The notes: generated from the sequence alone by a model not told the origin. Counted from the first letter of the stretch, positions 1-8,258 are shown. The stretch is DNA of 25,379 bases from UBA1425 sp045537495 (GCA_045537495.1 JAZSPN010000081.1:1-25379); one strand, 5' to 3'. Numbers and translations are program-made.

Positions 1-40
1 CAATTTTCTTGGCTTTTTCAATTTTATTAACATAAACGCT

Positions 41-80
41 AAAAAACCGTGTCTCTCCTAATTCGAGAAACACGGTTTTT
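41..80 (-). terminator. Rho-independent terminator, probable end of the minus-strand Hsp70/AAA+ operon
   Basis: CCGTGT (47-52) pairs with ACACGG (70-75). The stem is extended outward by A6/T5 and inward by TCTC/GAGA after one mismatch. The A run at 41-46 becomes a U tract on the minus strand, and the T run at 76-80 would serve the plus strand, so it may act in both directions. It is the first U-tailed hairpin met by transcripts leaving the minus-strand gene that stops at 194. Confidence 0.75.
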
Positions 81-90
81 CGACAGTCTG

Positions 91-124
91 TGAGGGTTGT
101 GCATTTTGCACAACCCTCATTTTT
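91..124 (+). terminator. Strong rho-independent terminator for a plus-strand gene left of the window
   Basis: A perfect 13-bp stem (91-103 with 107-119, reading TGAGGGTTGTGCA and its complement) closes a TTT triloop and is followed by TTTTT (120-124) on the plus strand. There is no U tract on the minus side, so it probably ends a transcript entering from the left edge. With the hairpin at 41-80 it forms a back-to-back insulator between convergent transcripts. Confidence 0.8.
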
Positions 125-193
125 ATTATTGTGAATCATCGGTCGGGGAGTAACAGCTTACGCCATGCAAGTAAAGCGATTTCCGTCAGTTTT

Positions 194-1132
194 TCATACG
201 TTTTCTTCCGCCGTTTCATCGTCGTCTTCATTTATTCTTTCAGCCGTAACCTGTGTCACGGTTTCGCCGACAGACGGTTTTGCGTTTTCCGTATTCTTTA
301 CGGGAGTCAGAAGAGCTTTTACAAATTCCGCATTCTTTAAAAGTGACCTGCAAAAGCCGATTGCCGCAATACAGAAGGCAAAAAGCAAGGTCGATCCGAT
401 TATATACGCTTTCGGTGCAGAATTTTTGACGAAAAAATCCGCCGTCATAAACTGCATCAGAATAAAGAGCCTTGATTTTAACGAATTACGTTCATTTTCC
501 CCGTCTTCTGCCGAAAAAGAATTCAATTCACATCCCGCACACACGGCAATTGCACACTGCTGTGCCATAACGGTATTCGGCACCTTTGACAGCTCATCCT
601 TCTTCGCCGCACAGTAAAGCGCCATTGCATGCAGCACCTTCATTTCCGTCTTGTTATGCTTGATACCGCCGCCGTTGTGAGAAGCTTCAGTCGGGTGAAG
701 ATCGAAGCTGTCTGCAAAAATCCTTGAAGCCTCGCACAGCGCATCAAGCTCTTCGTCGGACCGAACATCACCTGTAAGGCGGGCGAAATCCTCGGTTTTC
801 ACGGAATCGGTCATCGCCCTGAGAATTTCTTTTCTCTCTTCGTCACTTTCCGCACCGTCAAGACATCCCGTCAGCGTTTCGCGAAGGCTTACGTCTGTCG
901 ACAGAACACGTGATTTCTCCGATTCGAATTTTTCGACAGTGACAAGAAGGCTTCTTGCCGCTTTTACTCCGTCGTGTACCGTCGTGTCCTCAAAATTCTC
1001 CGAGAACAGCTTCGCCGCCGCATACACAAGGTCCTCTTCACCCTCTGCACACACGGAAGCCTTTGCCATATATCTTATGAGCACATCACGGTCGTTCTCC
1101 GTCAAGTCAAACACCATATTCTCTCCGTTCAT
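194..1132 (-). CDS. Unknown helical protein with one C-terminal membrane segment; last gene of the Hsp70/AAA+ operon
   Basis: I do not recognise a named family. The 312-residue product is mostly helical and acidic, with one hydrophobic segment at about 243-261 and a short acidic C-terminal tail (EDDDETAEENV-like), so a single-pass, tail-anchored protein is likely. Its ATG overlaps the stop of the upstream AAA+ gene as ATGA, implying translational coupling. A second in-frame ATG at 1117 has a better site (GGAG, 5 nt away) and may be the true start (307 aa). The soluble part follows the order of the tandem proteins at 7129-8094 and 8272-9228: an (S/D)EE-containing helix ending in ILRAM (about 96-108), FADSFDLHPTEA (139-150, against FFAEYHVSP) and KVLHAMALYCAA (165-176, against RLMCIIVARSYEAA). 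I infer a distant third paralog. Confidence 0.72.
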   Translation of the reverse strand: MNGENMVFDLTENDRDVLIRYMAKASVCAEGEEDLVYAAAKLFSENFEDTTVHDGVKAARSLLVTVEKFESEKSRVLSTDVSLRETLTGCLDGAESDEERKEILRAMTDSVKTEDFARLTGDVRSDEELDALCEASRIFADSFDLHPTEASHNGGGIKHNKTEMKVLHAMALYCAAKKDELSKVPNTVMAQQCAIAVCAGCELNSFSAEDGENERNSLKSRLFILMQFMTADFFVKNSAPKAYIIGSTLLFAFCIAAIGFCRSLLKNAEFVKALLTPVKNTENAKPSVGETVTQVTAERINEDDDETAEENV

Positions 1133-3120
1133 CTCGTCTGTTTTTCAGCCTCATTTTCCTCGATTTTTCCCGCGAAGAATTTGATTCTCTTTACAATATC
1201 CTCGTACAGCTTTTCGTCGTATTCCGACTTGAAGGTCTTTCCTTCTTCTTCATATACGCCCTTAACTTTTTCGTCATCGTATATTATATCATAAAAATTG
1301 TAATTGAAAAGAGGGGCATCGCTTACGGGGAGAAGCTTTTCCCTCATGAGTCGTACGTAAGATGCGGCTATTTTGTCACGGTTTGCGCTTGAAGCTCCGT
1401 ACGTCTGAAGATTCGTGTTCCCGACGGTTTCCAAAAGTGCACGCACCCACTCATCGGCATCATAGCCCTTTTCGAAAATCTTTTTGTCGGCATTGCGAAG
1501 GGTTGACTGTATGATTTTCTTGATATCAGCACCCGTGAGGAATTTTCCGTGTGCACCCGCTTCTTCAACCACCGTCGCCAACGCGGTGCGAAGATGATCC
1601 TCTTTCTCCTTATCCGACTGCGTTTTTTCGGAAATTTCAAAATTGAAAAGCTTCTTTACAATTACACCGTATTCTTTCGCCGTATCGCCCTTCAACTTCT
1701 CGGCACGCTTCATCTGCTCGATGAATATCTCGGTGCACTCATCGGCAGTGGGCATATGTACGCAAAACAGTGCATCGAATCTGCCCGATCTGAAAAACTC
1801 GGGAGGAAGACTGCTCATATCGTTTGCCGTGGCAAAAATGAAAACATCCTTCGTGTATTCCTGCATCCAGTTGAGAAGATATGCGAACATTCTTTTGAAA
1901 ACAGATCCGCTTCCGTCATCCCTGCTCGAATTTGCACCGCTGAAGCCCTTCTCCAGCTCGTCTATATACAAAATGACGGGCGCCATACTTTCGGCACATT
2001 TGAGCGCTCTTCGCAAATTACTCTCGGATTTTCCCACGACGCCTCCCATGAGAGAGCCTACGTCAAGCTTCAGCATATTGATATTCCAGCGTTCACGAAG
2101 AATTAAAGCGGCTTCGCTCTTTCCGCATCCGGGAATTCCGCACAAAAGAACACCTTTAAGACAGCCGATGCCTCGGGTGAGTGCATAATCTTCATCCGAG
2201 ATTATCTGCTTTTCATTCTTTTCTATCCAGTCGTAATAATTTTTAAAGCCCTTGACGTCTTCGTCATGCTTTTTATCGCGTTTTTCGTCATAATTCGGCT
2301 TGTAGAGCTTCATCATATCGCCGAGAGATTTCAGCACCTGCTCTTTTTTCTCGAAGATAGCCTTCTTTCTGTCCTTCCGGCTGAAAATCACAAAGTTTCC
2401 GTCGCTGTTTTTTCCGAGATCAATAAGCCAGTCAACCATATCTTCGCACTGCACAAGCGAAAATCCTGCAAGCTCATATGCTATTTCCCTGATTGATGCC
2501 TCGACTTCGCCGTCATCACAGACAAACGTCGGATCGTCGCGTTTCAAGGTTTCTTCAAGATCGTGCTGAGCATATTTTCCTCTTACAATATCGCAACGCT
2601 CCCACATTTCGGGATAGTCAACGTCGAGAACGGTCGTGTAGGCTTTGATGTCGTCCGGAAGTGATCCCACATCGCCGCAAACGAAAACAACCGACTTCCG
2701 TATATAATTCATTTTATCCGCACACTCTGCGTAACTTTCGATAAACGCTCTGAGGTCTTTAAGAATATCTTCATCAATCTTCCCCTTGCCGTCCTTATCG
2801 ACTATCTTTTCCGTGCCGATGAACGCAAGCTTGTGCGGCTCCTTCGATTTAATATAGCGTGCAATTTCTTTACTGCCGCGTATAAGATTTTCTTTTTCCT
2901 CGCCGTTTTCCGACTTTATATATTTCGTTACGCCATGCTTATATTCAGCCTTTATATCCTTTGACACAAGTTCGACACATGAAAATCTCTCAATAACCGC
3001 TTCCGTCATTTCGATTTCATACGTATCAATCGCAATAATCGGTCTTGCCGACAAAAAAGCCCTTTCGCACTGTTCCGTAAGCTTTTCGATAACACCGTAT
3101 CTTTTTTCGGTATCTCCCAC
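1129..3120 (-). CDS. Ycf46-like AAA+ ATPase
   Basis: A 663-residue protein with one clear AAA+ module. Walker A is GIPGCGKS (328-335), Walker B VILYIDELE (382-390), sensor 1 FIFATAND (427-434) and the arginine-finger segment RSGRFD (444-449). The lead-in VKGFKNYYDWIEK (289-301) and the stretch KLDVGSLMGGVVGKSESNLR after Walker A match the Ycf46-type AAA family pattern (GxKGFKxWL, then LDVGxLxxGxVGESExNLR). The N-terminal 250 residues contain a beta-strand stretch, PIIAIDTYE (27-35), as in Ycf46-like N-terminal domains. AAA+ proteins usually form ring hexamers that remodel protein clients; the client here is unknown. The start is GTG at 3120 with GAGAGGG nine nt upstream, six nt after the preceding stop. 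No membrane segment is seen, so it is probably cytosolic and recruited by the membrane-anchored neighbours. Confidence 0.88.
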   Translation of the reverse strand: MGDTEKRYGVIEKLTEQCERAFLSARPIIAIDTYEIEMTEAVIERFSCVELVSKDIKAEYKHGVTKYIKSENGEEKENLIRGSKEIARYIKSKEPHKLAFIGTEKIVDKDGKGKIDEDILKDLRAFIESYAECADKMNYIRKSVVFVCGDVGSLPDDIKAYTTVLDVDYPEMWERCDIVRGKYAQHDLEETLKRDDPTFVCDDGEVEASIREIAYELAGFSLVQCEDMVDWLIDLGKNSDGNFVIFSRKDRKKAIFEKKEQVLKSLGDMMKLYKPNYDEKRDKKHDEDVKGFKNYYDWIEKNEKQIISDEDYALTRGIGCLKGVLLCGIPGCGKSEAALILRERWNINMLKLDVGSLMGGVVGKSESNLRRALKCAESMAPVILYIDELEKGFSGANSSRDDGSGSVFKRMFAYLLNWMQEYTKDVFIFATANDMSSLPPEFFRSGRFDALFCVHMPTADECTEIFIEQMKRAEKLKGDTAKEYGVIVKKLFNFEISEKTQSDKEKEDHLRTALATVVEEAGAHGKFLTGADIKKIIQSTLRNADKKIFEKGYDADEWVRALLETVGNTNLQTYGASSANRDKIAASYVRLMREKLLPVSDAPLFNYNFYDIIYDDEKVKGVYEEEGKTFKSEYDEKLYEDIVKRIKFFAGKIEENEAEKQTR

Positions 3121-3126
3121 GTCTTT

Positions 3127-4377
3127 CTACCCTCTCTCTTTCAAATACTCTCCGAGATCTGCATATCGTGTGTCGGTGCTTCTGTCCACCCGCATATTCA
3201 CATAAACATATCCCTCTTTGTGAAGCAGATATATCCTTTCGTCAAAGATTTCTGCCTGCACGATATCCTTTTCAATTACCGTATCGGGCAGAATTTCCGA
3301 ATATCCGTCGTAAAACGCACCGTATGTATTTATTCCGATAAATCCGCATTGATGATTTTCGGGAATCAGCGAAACGATGTCCCTGCATCTCATAAAGCTT
3401 TTTTCCGTGCCGTTTTCCTTGTCGTAAAGCCTTATGTGTTCCCCTTCTCTTGTGACGGCACAGGAATCCGATGCGCGGGAAACGGGGTGAAGCAAAACAA
3501 GCTCATCGCCGACAAAATTTCCGAAAATATATTCACCGCTTCTGATTTCGGTCTGCATGAGCATTTCTTTTCCTTCGCCGTCGTAAACGTGAAGCTTTAC
3601 ATCGCCGTCAAGCCCCAACGCCGACCTTTGCGCCGTTATCTTTCTCGGCTCGATTATCTCTCCGTCGATGAGCGGTTTTGAAGCTCTGCATTTCACCTTG
3701 TATGCGACACTTCTGCATTTAAGAAAATTTTCCGCCTTATCAAACGAAGTGAAGGTATCGTCGGTTAACGCCGTGTCCTCGTAAGCCTTTGCGGTTTTTT
3801 CCTCCTTCAAGGAAGGCTTCACGTCTTCGGGCTTCTCCTTTCGTGTAACCTCCGTCTTTTCGTAAGACACTCTTTTAAAGGCATCCTTCGCCGTTTTCGG
3901 TGTCACGGGACATTCAAAAAACCTTTTGCCCGCAATGAGATACGCCGATGCAAGCAGTGCAAAAAGCTGATTTTTTTCGCTCTCTTCGAGAGAAGCTTCG
4001 TCCGCCACGCCCCTCACCTCTTTCAGCAGGTCGCAAACGTACGGCTTCGAAAAATAGTTTTCAATATACTGCGTATCGTATATAATCCGTTCACTTCTAA
4101 GGTCCGGATCCGCAACATGGTCATACCTGCCCTTCACCGCTTCGCGTGCGGCACCGATATGACGGTAGCCCTCCCCGTTTATTCCGCCTTCGGGAGGATC
4201 GAAGGTATACACGGCAAAAACTGCCGAATTAAAAAGATTTTCCGCGGAAAGAGGTGCCAGTATATTCAGCATAAAGCGTGCAGCCGTTTCCCTTTTGAAA
4301 ATAATCTCCGTCGGTGAAAAATTTTCATTGAATTGTGTCGCTGTATGAATTACAGTGCCGTTCATTATGAATTGCAA
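3127..4377 (-). CDS. Unknown protein with beta-rich C-terminal half, encoded between the Hsp70-like and AAA+ genes
   Basis: No family recognised. The first half (to about residue 190) is mixed and partly helical. Then comes a charged Lys/Glu linker (about 190-215) rich in E-K-P-E-D, and then a series of short alternating beta-strand-like stretches containing YIFGNFVGDELVLL, CGFIGINTYGAFYDGY and RIYLLHKEGYVYVNM, suggestive of a beta-propeller or beta-sandwich. No signal peptide or membrane segment. The frame is open to a TTG at 4398 that overlaps the upstream stop, but the TTG at 4377 has GGGGGAG about five nt before it and an ATG follows at 4365. I chose 4377 (416 aa); ATG 4365 is nearly as likely. 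It lies in the middle of the operon, so it is probably an adaptor or client-recognition subunit (inference only). Confidence 0.7.
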   Translation of the reverse strand: MQFIMNGTVIHTATQFNENFSPTEIIFKRETAARFMLNILAPLSAENLFNSAVFAVYTFDPPEGGINGEGYRHIGAAREAVKGRYDHVADPDLRSERIIYDTQYIENYFSKPYVCDLLKEVRGVADEASLEESEKNQLFALLASAYLIAGKRFFECPVTPKTAKDAFKRVSYEKTEVTRKEKPEDVKPSLKEEKTAKAYEDTALTDDTFTSFDKAENFLKCRSVAYKVKCRASKPLIDGEIIEPRKITAQRSALGLDGDVKLHVYDGEGKEMLMQTEIRSGEYIFGNFVGDELVLLHPVSRASDSCAVTREGEHIRLYDKENGTEKSFMRCRDIVSLIPENHQCGFIGINTYGAFYDGYSEILPDTVIEKDIVQAEIFDERIYLLHKEGYVYVNMRVDRSTDTRYADLGEYLKERG

Positions 4378-4388
4378 GCCTTCTCCCC

Positions 4389-6443
4389 CTATTCCCAAAT
4401 AAGAAGCAGTGCTTTTCCGAGATATATTTCCGTCTGCACCGTCATATACGCTTTGAAAAGGTCACTGAAATTATCGGCATATGTGAAAAGTGTACCGATT
4501 ACCGATTTTCCCGTTTGCTTAACCTTGCGCTCATATCCGCTTTTGTTTCCCGTTTCGTTAAGCTTACCTATGCAGAAAGCCTCGTCGATATTCTTGATCA
4601 GATAGCTCGTCTTTTCCCTGAACGACGAAAACATCCATTCGAAAGAATCTGTGTCCCGAATTCCCGTCATGACGGCACTCTCGAGAATTTTTTCTCCTTC
4701 GGCGTTCAGTGTGTGAAGATCGGTTTTCATGTCGGCAATATTTACCACGTAGGCATCGCTCGTTTCCAATCCGAACGCAATATTGAGAATCGGCGATATT
4801 CTGTTTTTTAATTCCTTCTGAATATTTTCAAATTCCTCGAAGAAAATCTTTCTGAACGGTCTTATCAAAGACTCGGTATCCGTCTTCAATATACGGCTTG
4901 TGATTTCACCGTTAAACGATGCTCTGCTGTAGTTTTTTCGCTTGGCGGCGGGAGTTTCCAGAAATTCCTTGCAGAAACGTTTCAGCTCTCCCACCTTGAT
5001 TTTCGCTATTTCCTCCGAAAACCTTTCGCAAAGAAGGTCATAGCCTTTGCCTGTTACAACCCCGCATACATTGTCGAAATTTCCGCTGAGCTCAAAAACT
5101 CTTCTTTCGAACACCTTTTTGTATGCAAGTCCCTTTGCGACAAGCTGAGTGGGATTTTCGCTTTTGTGAAGGAAGCCTTCGTCGGCGGTTATTTCCGCTT
5201 CGAACACCCGTCTGACCGTTTCTTCAATCTGCGGCACCTTGCTCGTTCCGCCCGCCAGAATCAGCTTTTTGCATCTGAGTTTGCCGTTTGCGGTGCCGAT
5301 GCAGCTTTTGTTGTTTTTCAGGAAGGCTTCCGTTTCACTGAGCCACGTTTTCGTTACCGCACCCAGCGAAGTGTTTTTGACAACCTCCATATTGATTGCA
5401 CTGTCAAGAAGCGCTCTGTTAAGATGAAATTCTATCTTTTTGCGACTTTCGCTCCCGTCCTGCGTCGTCTGTACAATATCGATGTTTCTGATGTTCGCAA
5501 ACGACGACTCGTCAAACGCCGTCGGATTGCTGCAATACTCCTCCTTGAAATCCTTCATCTTACAGATCGCTCTGCTCACACTGTTCGGCTCGAAATTGAC
5601 GGGCACGAGGTCCAGCGCCTCCCCGTTCTCCCTGACAAGATACACGAACATTCTCCTGTCGATATCTCTGCCCGCACAGTTTACCGAATCGGTAAACGGT
5701 CGGTTTCCCGGCATCACGTAGCACGTATCGCCCGTTGAGCTTCCGTGCTCATCGATAAAAATTCCGTCGGTAATGCACAGCGGTTTTTTATTTTCCACGG
5801 ACTCCCGTACAGCTCCGAAAACGGCTGCAAAAGGCTCCGCCATAACGCCGACACCGCAACCGTTGAATATTTCCTTTAAAAGATCTCTGTATGTATCGAT
5901 ATTCTGCCCGCACGACCAGTCACTGCCGCCGGGATGACCGACGATGACAAGAGTTTTTCCGCCGTTGTCGGAAAGCATCGGATCAGATTCCAGAACTTTA
6001 TTCCACAGAGTACTGAGAAAATCACGTATCAGCTCTTTTATTTTTCTGCCGTTATAATTTTTGTCCCATTTGTCGGGAGAGAATTTGAACTGATGATAAA
6101 TGTTGTCGTGGTCATGGGCTGCCTTGCCGATGATTATTTCGTTGTCCTTGTATACCAACGCGGTGGGTACTCCGTCGGGTACGGAAATGTCCTTCACACT
6201 GATTTCTTCGATAACCCACTGCTTCTTTATTTTTTCCGTGTCGCCTTCGGTGACAACTACACTCTTAATGTATGCCTTGTAAACGGTACATACTCCGTCG
6301 CCGAAATCGAGTCCGACGAAGGTATCGTAGTTTTCGGTTTCCTCGATATAAGCATTTACGCGTCCCGGTGTGTATGTGCCTGATCTGAAAATCAGCTTAT
6401 CGGGAATCGCCACCGAATTTTTCAGCATCTGTGTGACTGCCAT
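4389..6443 (-). CDS. Divergent Hsp70/actin-superfamily ATPase
   Basis: A 684-residue protein with the actin/Hsp70 nucleotide-fold motifs in order: phosphate-1-like FVGLDFGDG (42-50), GHPGG (169-173), AEPFAA (202-207), phosphate-2-like IDEHGSSTGDT (230-240), adenosine motif LILAGGTSKVPQ (393-404) and a closing NPTQLVAKGLAY (429-440). All are recognisable but altered: the usual TT after the first DxG is missing and the phosphate-2 loop is one residue longer than DLGGGT. The C-terminal 240 residues look helical and do not resemble the DnaK substrate-binding domain or its lid, and there is no EEVD-like end. It is therefore not DnaK. The ATG at 6443 directly follows the TAA of the upstream gene (TAAATG), with AAGGA as ribosome binding site. 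Placed with an AAA+ ATPase, it suggests an ATP-driven switch or scaffold. Confidence 0.85.
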   Translation of the reverse strand: MAVTQMLKNSVAIPDKLIFRSGTYTPGRVNAYIEETENYDTFVGLDFGDGVCTVYKAYIKSVVVTEGDTEKIKKQWVIEEISVKDISVPDGVPTALVYKDNEIIIGKAAHDHDNIYHQFKFSPDKWDKNYNGRKIKELIRDFLSTLWNKVLESDPMLSDNGGKTLVIVGHPGGSDWSCGQNIDTYRDLLKEIFNGCGVGVMAEPFAAVFGAVRESVENKKPLCITDGIFIDEHGSSTGDTCYVMPGNRPFTDSVNCAGRDIDRRMFVYLVRENGEALDLVPVNFEPNSVSRAICKMKDFKEEYCSNPTAFDESSFANIRNIDIVQTTQDGSESRKKIEFHLNRALLDSAINMEVVKNTSLGAVTKTWLSETEAFLKNNKSCIGTANGKLRCKKLILAGGTSKVPQIEETVRRVFEAEITADEGFLHKSENPTQLVAKGLAYKKVFERRVFELSGNFDNVCGVVTGKGYDLLCERFSEEIAKIKVGELKRFCKEFLETPAAKRKNYSRASFNGEITSRILKTDTESLIRPFRKIFFEEFENIQKELKNRISPILNIAFGLETSDAYVVNIADMKTDLHTLNAEGEKILESAVMTGIRDTDSFEWMFSSFREKTSYLIKNIDEAFCIGKLNETGNKSGYERKVKQTGKSVIGTLFTYADNFSDLFKAYMTVQTEIYLGKALLLIWE

Positions 6444-6992
6444 TTATTCCTTTTCTCCTTCAACAATTCTCAATATTTCGTTATTAAGATCCGCCACGTA
6501 TGAAAGAAGTGCAAGGCGGTACTCTTCGTACTTTGCTCCCTCAAAAACATCCAGGCGGTCATTTTTTATCCTCTCGACGAATTTTTTTGCCAAAGCGTAT
6601 TTCGGGTTCATGCAATAATCGCCGTATTCGTTGTCGGCATCTTTTTCGGACAGCTTTTTGTTAAGAGAATAAAAGCTCTTTTCCGTCTGAAGAAGATTGC
6701 TGTTGTACGCCGATATATATATATCCCGCACGGCGGTGTCGTAAGGCATATAACGCTCCGTATATTCCGTGAGATTCTGAGCACGCTTCAAAAATCCGCT
6801 GTCACCTTGAAAAAACATGTCGATAAGGCTTTCAATTTCGTAAAATACATCTCTTTTTTCTTCGGTGAGTATTTCCGTGTCAAAAATGACCTCTCTCTTC
6901 TTCCTTTTGGAAAACGGCTTTTTCAGCACCGTCATCTTATCGCGAAGACTCTTTTCCTTTCGGAAAATTTTCAGTTTTTCATTTCGTTTCAT
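6444..6992 (-). CDS. Small charged helical protein directly upstream of the Hsp70-like gene
   Basis: A 182-residue protein with a strongly basic N-terminus (about 18 Lys/Arg in the first 34 residues) followed by a predicted all-helical body; no membrane segment and no named family recognised. Its stop codon abuts the start of the Hsp70-like gene, so the two are surely co-expressed. The position and size recall grpE in front of dnaK, but the GrpE beta-domain signature is absent, so a nucleotide-exchange role is only an analogy. The start ATG (6992) has a modest AAGGG about ten nt upstream. It is probably the first gene of the five-gene operon, since 136 nt with hairpins separate it from the gene above. 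Confidence 0.75.
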   Translation of the reverse strand: MKRNEKLKIFRKEKSLRDKMTVLKKPFSKRKKREVIFDTEILTEEKRDVFYEIESLIDMFFQGDSGFLKRAQNLTEYTERYMPYDTAVRDIYISAYNSNLLQTEKSFYSLNKKLSEKDADNEYGDYCMNPKYALAKKFVERIKNDRLDVFEGAKYEEYRLALLSYVADLNNEILRIVEGEKE

Positions 6993-7054
6993 ATCACATC
7001 GCCCTTCGAATCAGTGCATATCTCAGCCCTTACAAATTCACTAGTGCCGTACAA

Positions 7055-7066
7055 GGTTTTAAAACC
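7055..7066. repeat. 12-bp perfect palindrome upstream of the five-gene operon
   Basis: GGTTTTAAAACC is a perfect palindrome about 60-70 nt upstream of the ATG at 6992, in the gap where a promoter for the operon is expected. It could be an operator or the distal part of the 3' signal of the preceding gene. I see no convincing -35/-10 pair in this gap. Confidence 0.45.
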
Positions 7067-7072
7067 CGAATG

Positions 7073-7106
7073 AGCAGATGCTCACGGAAAACCGAAAGCA
7101 TCTGCT
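7073..7106 (-). repeat. Conserved 3' hairpin of the first tandem paralog, copy A
   Basis: AGCAGATGCT (7073-7082) pairs perfectly over 10 bp with AGCATCTGCT (7097-7106), and CGG/CCG pair inside the loop. It sits 23 nt past the stop of the gene at 7129-8094. On the minus strand it is followed after six nt by GGGTTTT rather than directly by a U tract, so termination would be weak. The same layout recurs at 8221-8258 after the second paralog. Confidence 0.7.
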
Positions 7107-7128
7107 TTACCACGAATATTAATAAATA

Positions 7129-8094
7129 TTATTCGTATTCATCTTCGTCTTCGTCGATACATTCGACGAATTCAGCCGTCATGCTTTTCTGATACTCGCG
7201 CTCCGCCTCCCTGACTCCCACACGCATACCGAAAAACTCATCAAGCAAGCATATCAGAACGGGAATCGCTATTACAAGAACAATTGCGGTTACTGCGGCA
7301 GCAACACCGCTTTCCGTTAAATACATTACCAGCAACACAACGGCAACCGCGGCAAAATATATGAGAATAGCATTAAGCTCATCGTCGTAGTCAAACAGCT
7401 CGAAGCTTTCCTTCTTCGCGTACCCTTTTCTTATGCCATCGCCGACCGCGCTCGCTTCACGGCCTCTCGAATGTACACCGTCGGTTATGGCCCCGACACT
7501 CTTTGCGCCTCCCGCGGCCTCGTATGATCTCGCTACGATGATGCACATAAGACGTTCTGCATCCTTGCCCGTTTTTGCGGAAAACTCAACAGCGTTGCTA
7601 TCTGTCAGTTCCCGCACAAAATACTCCGTCATCTGAGGTGATACATGATACTCGGCGAAAAAATCTCTGATTGCCTTCTCGTAATAATCCGCCGTCATGC
7701 CGTGGTTTTCACAGTACTCGTCGAAAAGCGCCATCGCTCCCCTGCCTTCTTCAAGCAGTCCCCTCATTTCCTCCGTCGTGTGCAGGTTTAAACCGAAATG
7801 AATGCTTTTGAGAATGCGAAGTCTTTTCTCCTCGCTCCTTCCGTTCTTCAGGCTGCCGAAAAATTCATTCAGCACCTTTTCTGCGTCGAGATTGTCAGCG
7901 TTAAAATCCGACGTGCCGGCTTTTCTTACCCCCTCGATGAGATCACGCGCCATGGCGTACATCTTTCCGCGCGATATATCTCCTTTGTGCGTTCTTTTGA
8001 TTGCATCGCAAACAATGTCGAACGTGTCCTTCTTCGACATGTAATCCTTCAATATATCCCGAAGAAAAACACCGTCAAAAACACTTCTGTTCAT
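7129..8094 (-). CDS. Helical protein with two C-terminal membrane segments, tandem paralog A
   Basis: A 321-residue protein. A helical soluble region (1-235) is followed by two hydrophobic helices (about 241-259 and 264-284) and an acidic tail ending in EDEDEYE. It aligns with its upstream neighbour (8272-9228) at matching positions: FFAEYHVSP (145-153) against LMHFHVSP, and KDAERLMCIIVARSYEAA (177-194) against ENAERFIGIIAARVFEAA. I recognise no named family. A hairpin topology with both ends in the cytosol is likely. The start ATG has GAGGG six nt upstream. It lies just before the Hsp70/AAA+ operon on the same strand and shares ancestry with that operon's last gene, so it probably belongs to the same system, perhaps as membrane anchor or receptor. 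Confidence 0.78.
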   Translation of the reverse strand: MNRSVFDGVFLRDILKDYMSKKDTFDIVCDAIKRTHKGDISRGKMYAMARDLIEGVRKAGTSDFNADNLDAEKVLNEFFGSLKNGRSEEKRLRILKSIHFGLNLHTTEEMRGLLEEGRGAMALFDEYCENHGMTADYYEKAIRDFFAEYHVSPQMTEYFVRELTDSNAVEFSAKTGKDAERLMCIIVARSYEAAGGAKSVGAITDGVHSRGREASAVGDGIRKGYAKKESFELFDYDDELNAILIYFAAVAVVLLVMYLTESGVAAAVTAIVLVIAIPVLICLLDEFFGMRVGVREAEREYQKSMTAEFVECIDEDEDEYE

Positions 8095-8114
8095 AATCTA
8101 CCCTCTTTTTTTGT

Positions 8115-8186
8115 AAATTCCCTTTCGGGTACCTCGATTTTAAACTAAAACACGGAAAACTTTAAGGATTTCACACGGAAAATTTT
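8115..8186 (-). repeat. Duplicated leader element upstream of paralog A
   Basis: This block matches 9249-9319 in front of paralog B. One 29-nt segment (8158-8186 against 9291-9319) has 27 identities, and a 17-nt segment (8115-8131 against 9249-9264) differs by one inserted base. The second segment, read on the minus strand, contains CCCGAAAGGG, a small hairpin next to the ribosome binding site. No obvious promoter is seen inside, so it may hold an operator or a leader-RNA structure. Confidence 0.75.
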
Positions 8187-8220
8187 CAAAAATATTCCTC
8201 TTATTCCGAAAACCTCAAAG

Positions 8221-8258
8221 AGCAGATGCTCCCGAAAGAAAATACGGAAACATCTGCC
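8221..8258 (-). repeat. Conserved 3' hairpin of the second tandem paralog, copy B
   Basis: GCAGATG (8222-8228) pairs with CATCTGC (8251-8257), 14 nt past the stop of the gene at 8272-9228. Sequence and position match the hairpin at 7073-7106: the AGCATCTGCT arm (minus strand) and a GGTTTT shortly after it are both kept, but the opposite arm has drifted, so the stem is shorter. Confidence 0.6.

Noticed and set aside
4389..6992. Classical grpE-dnaK heat-shock operon
   Set aside because: The small protein lacks the GrpE signature, the Hsp70-like protein lacks a DnaK substrate domain, and no hrcA, dnaJ or CIRCE-type repeat (TTAGCACTC-N9-GAGTGCTAA) is present upstream.
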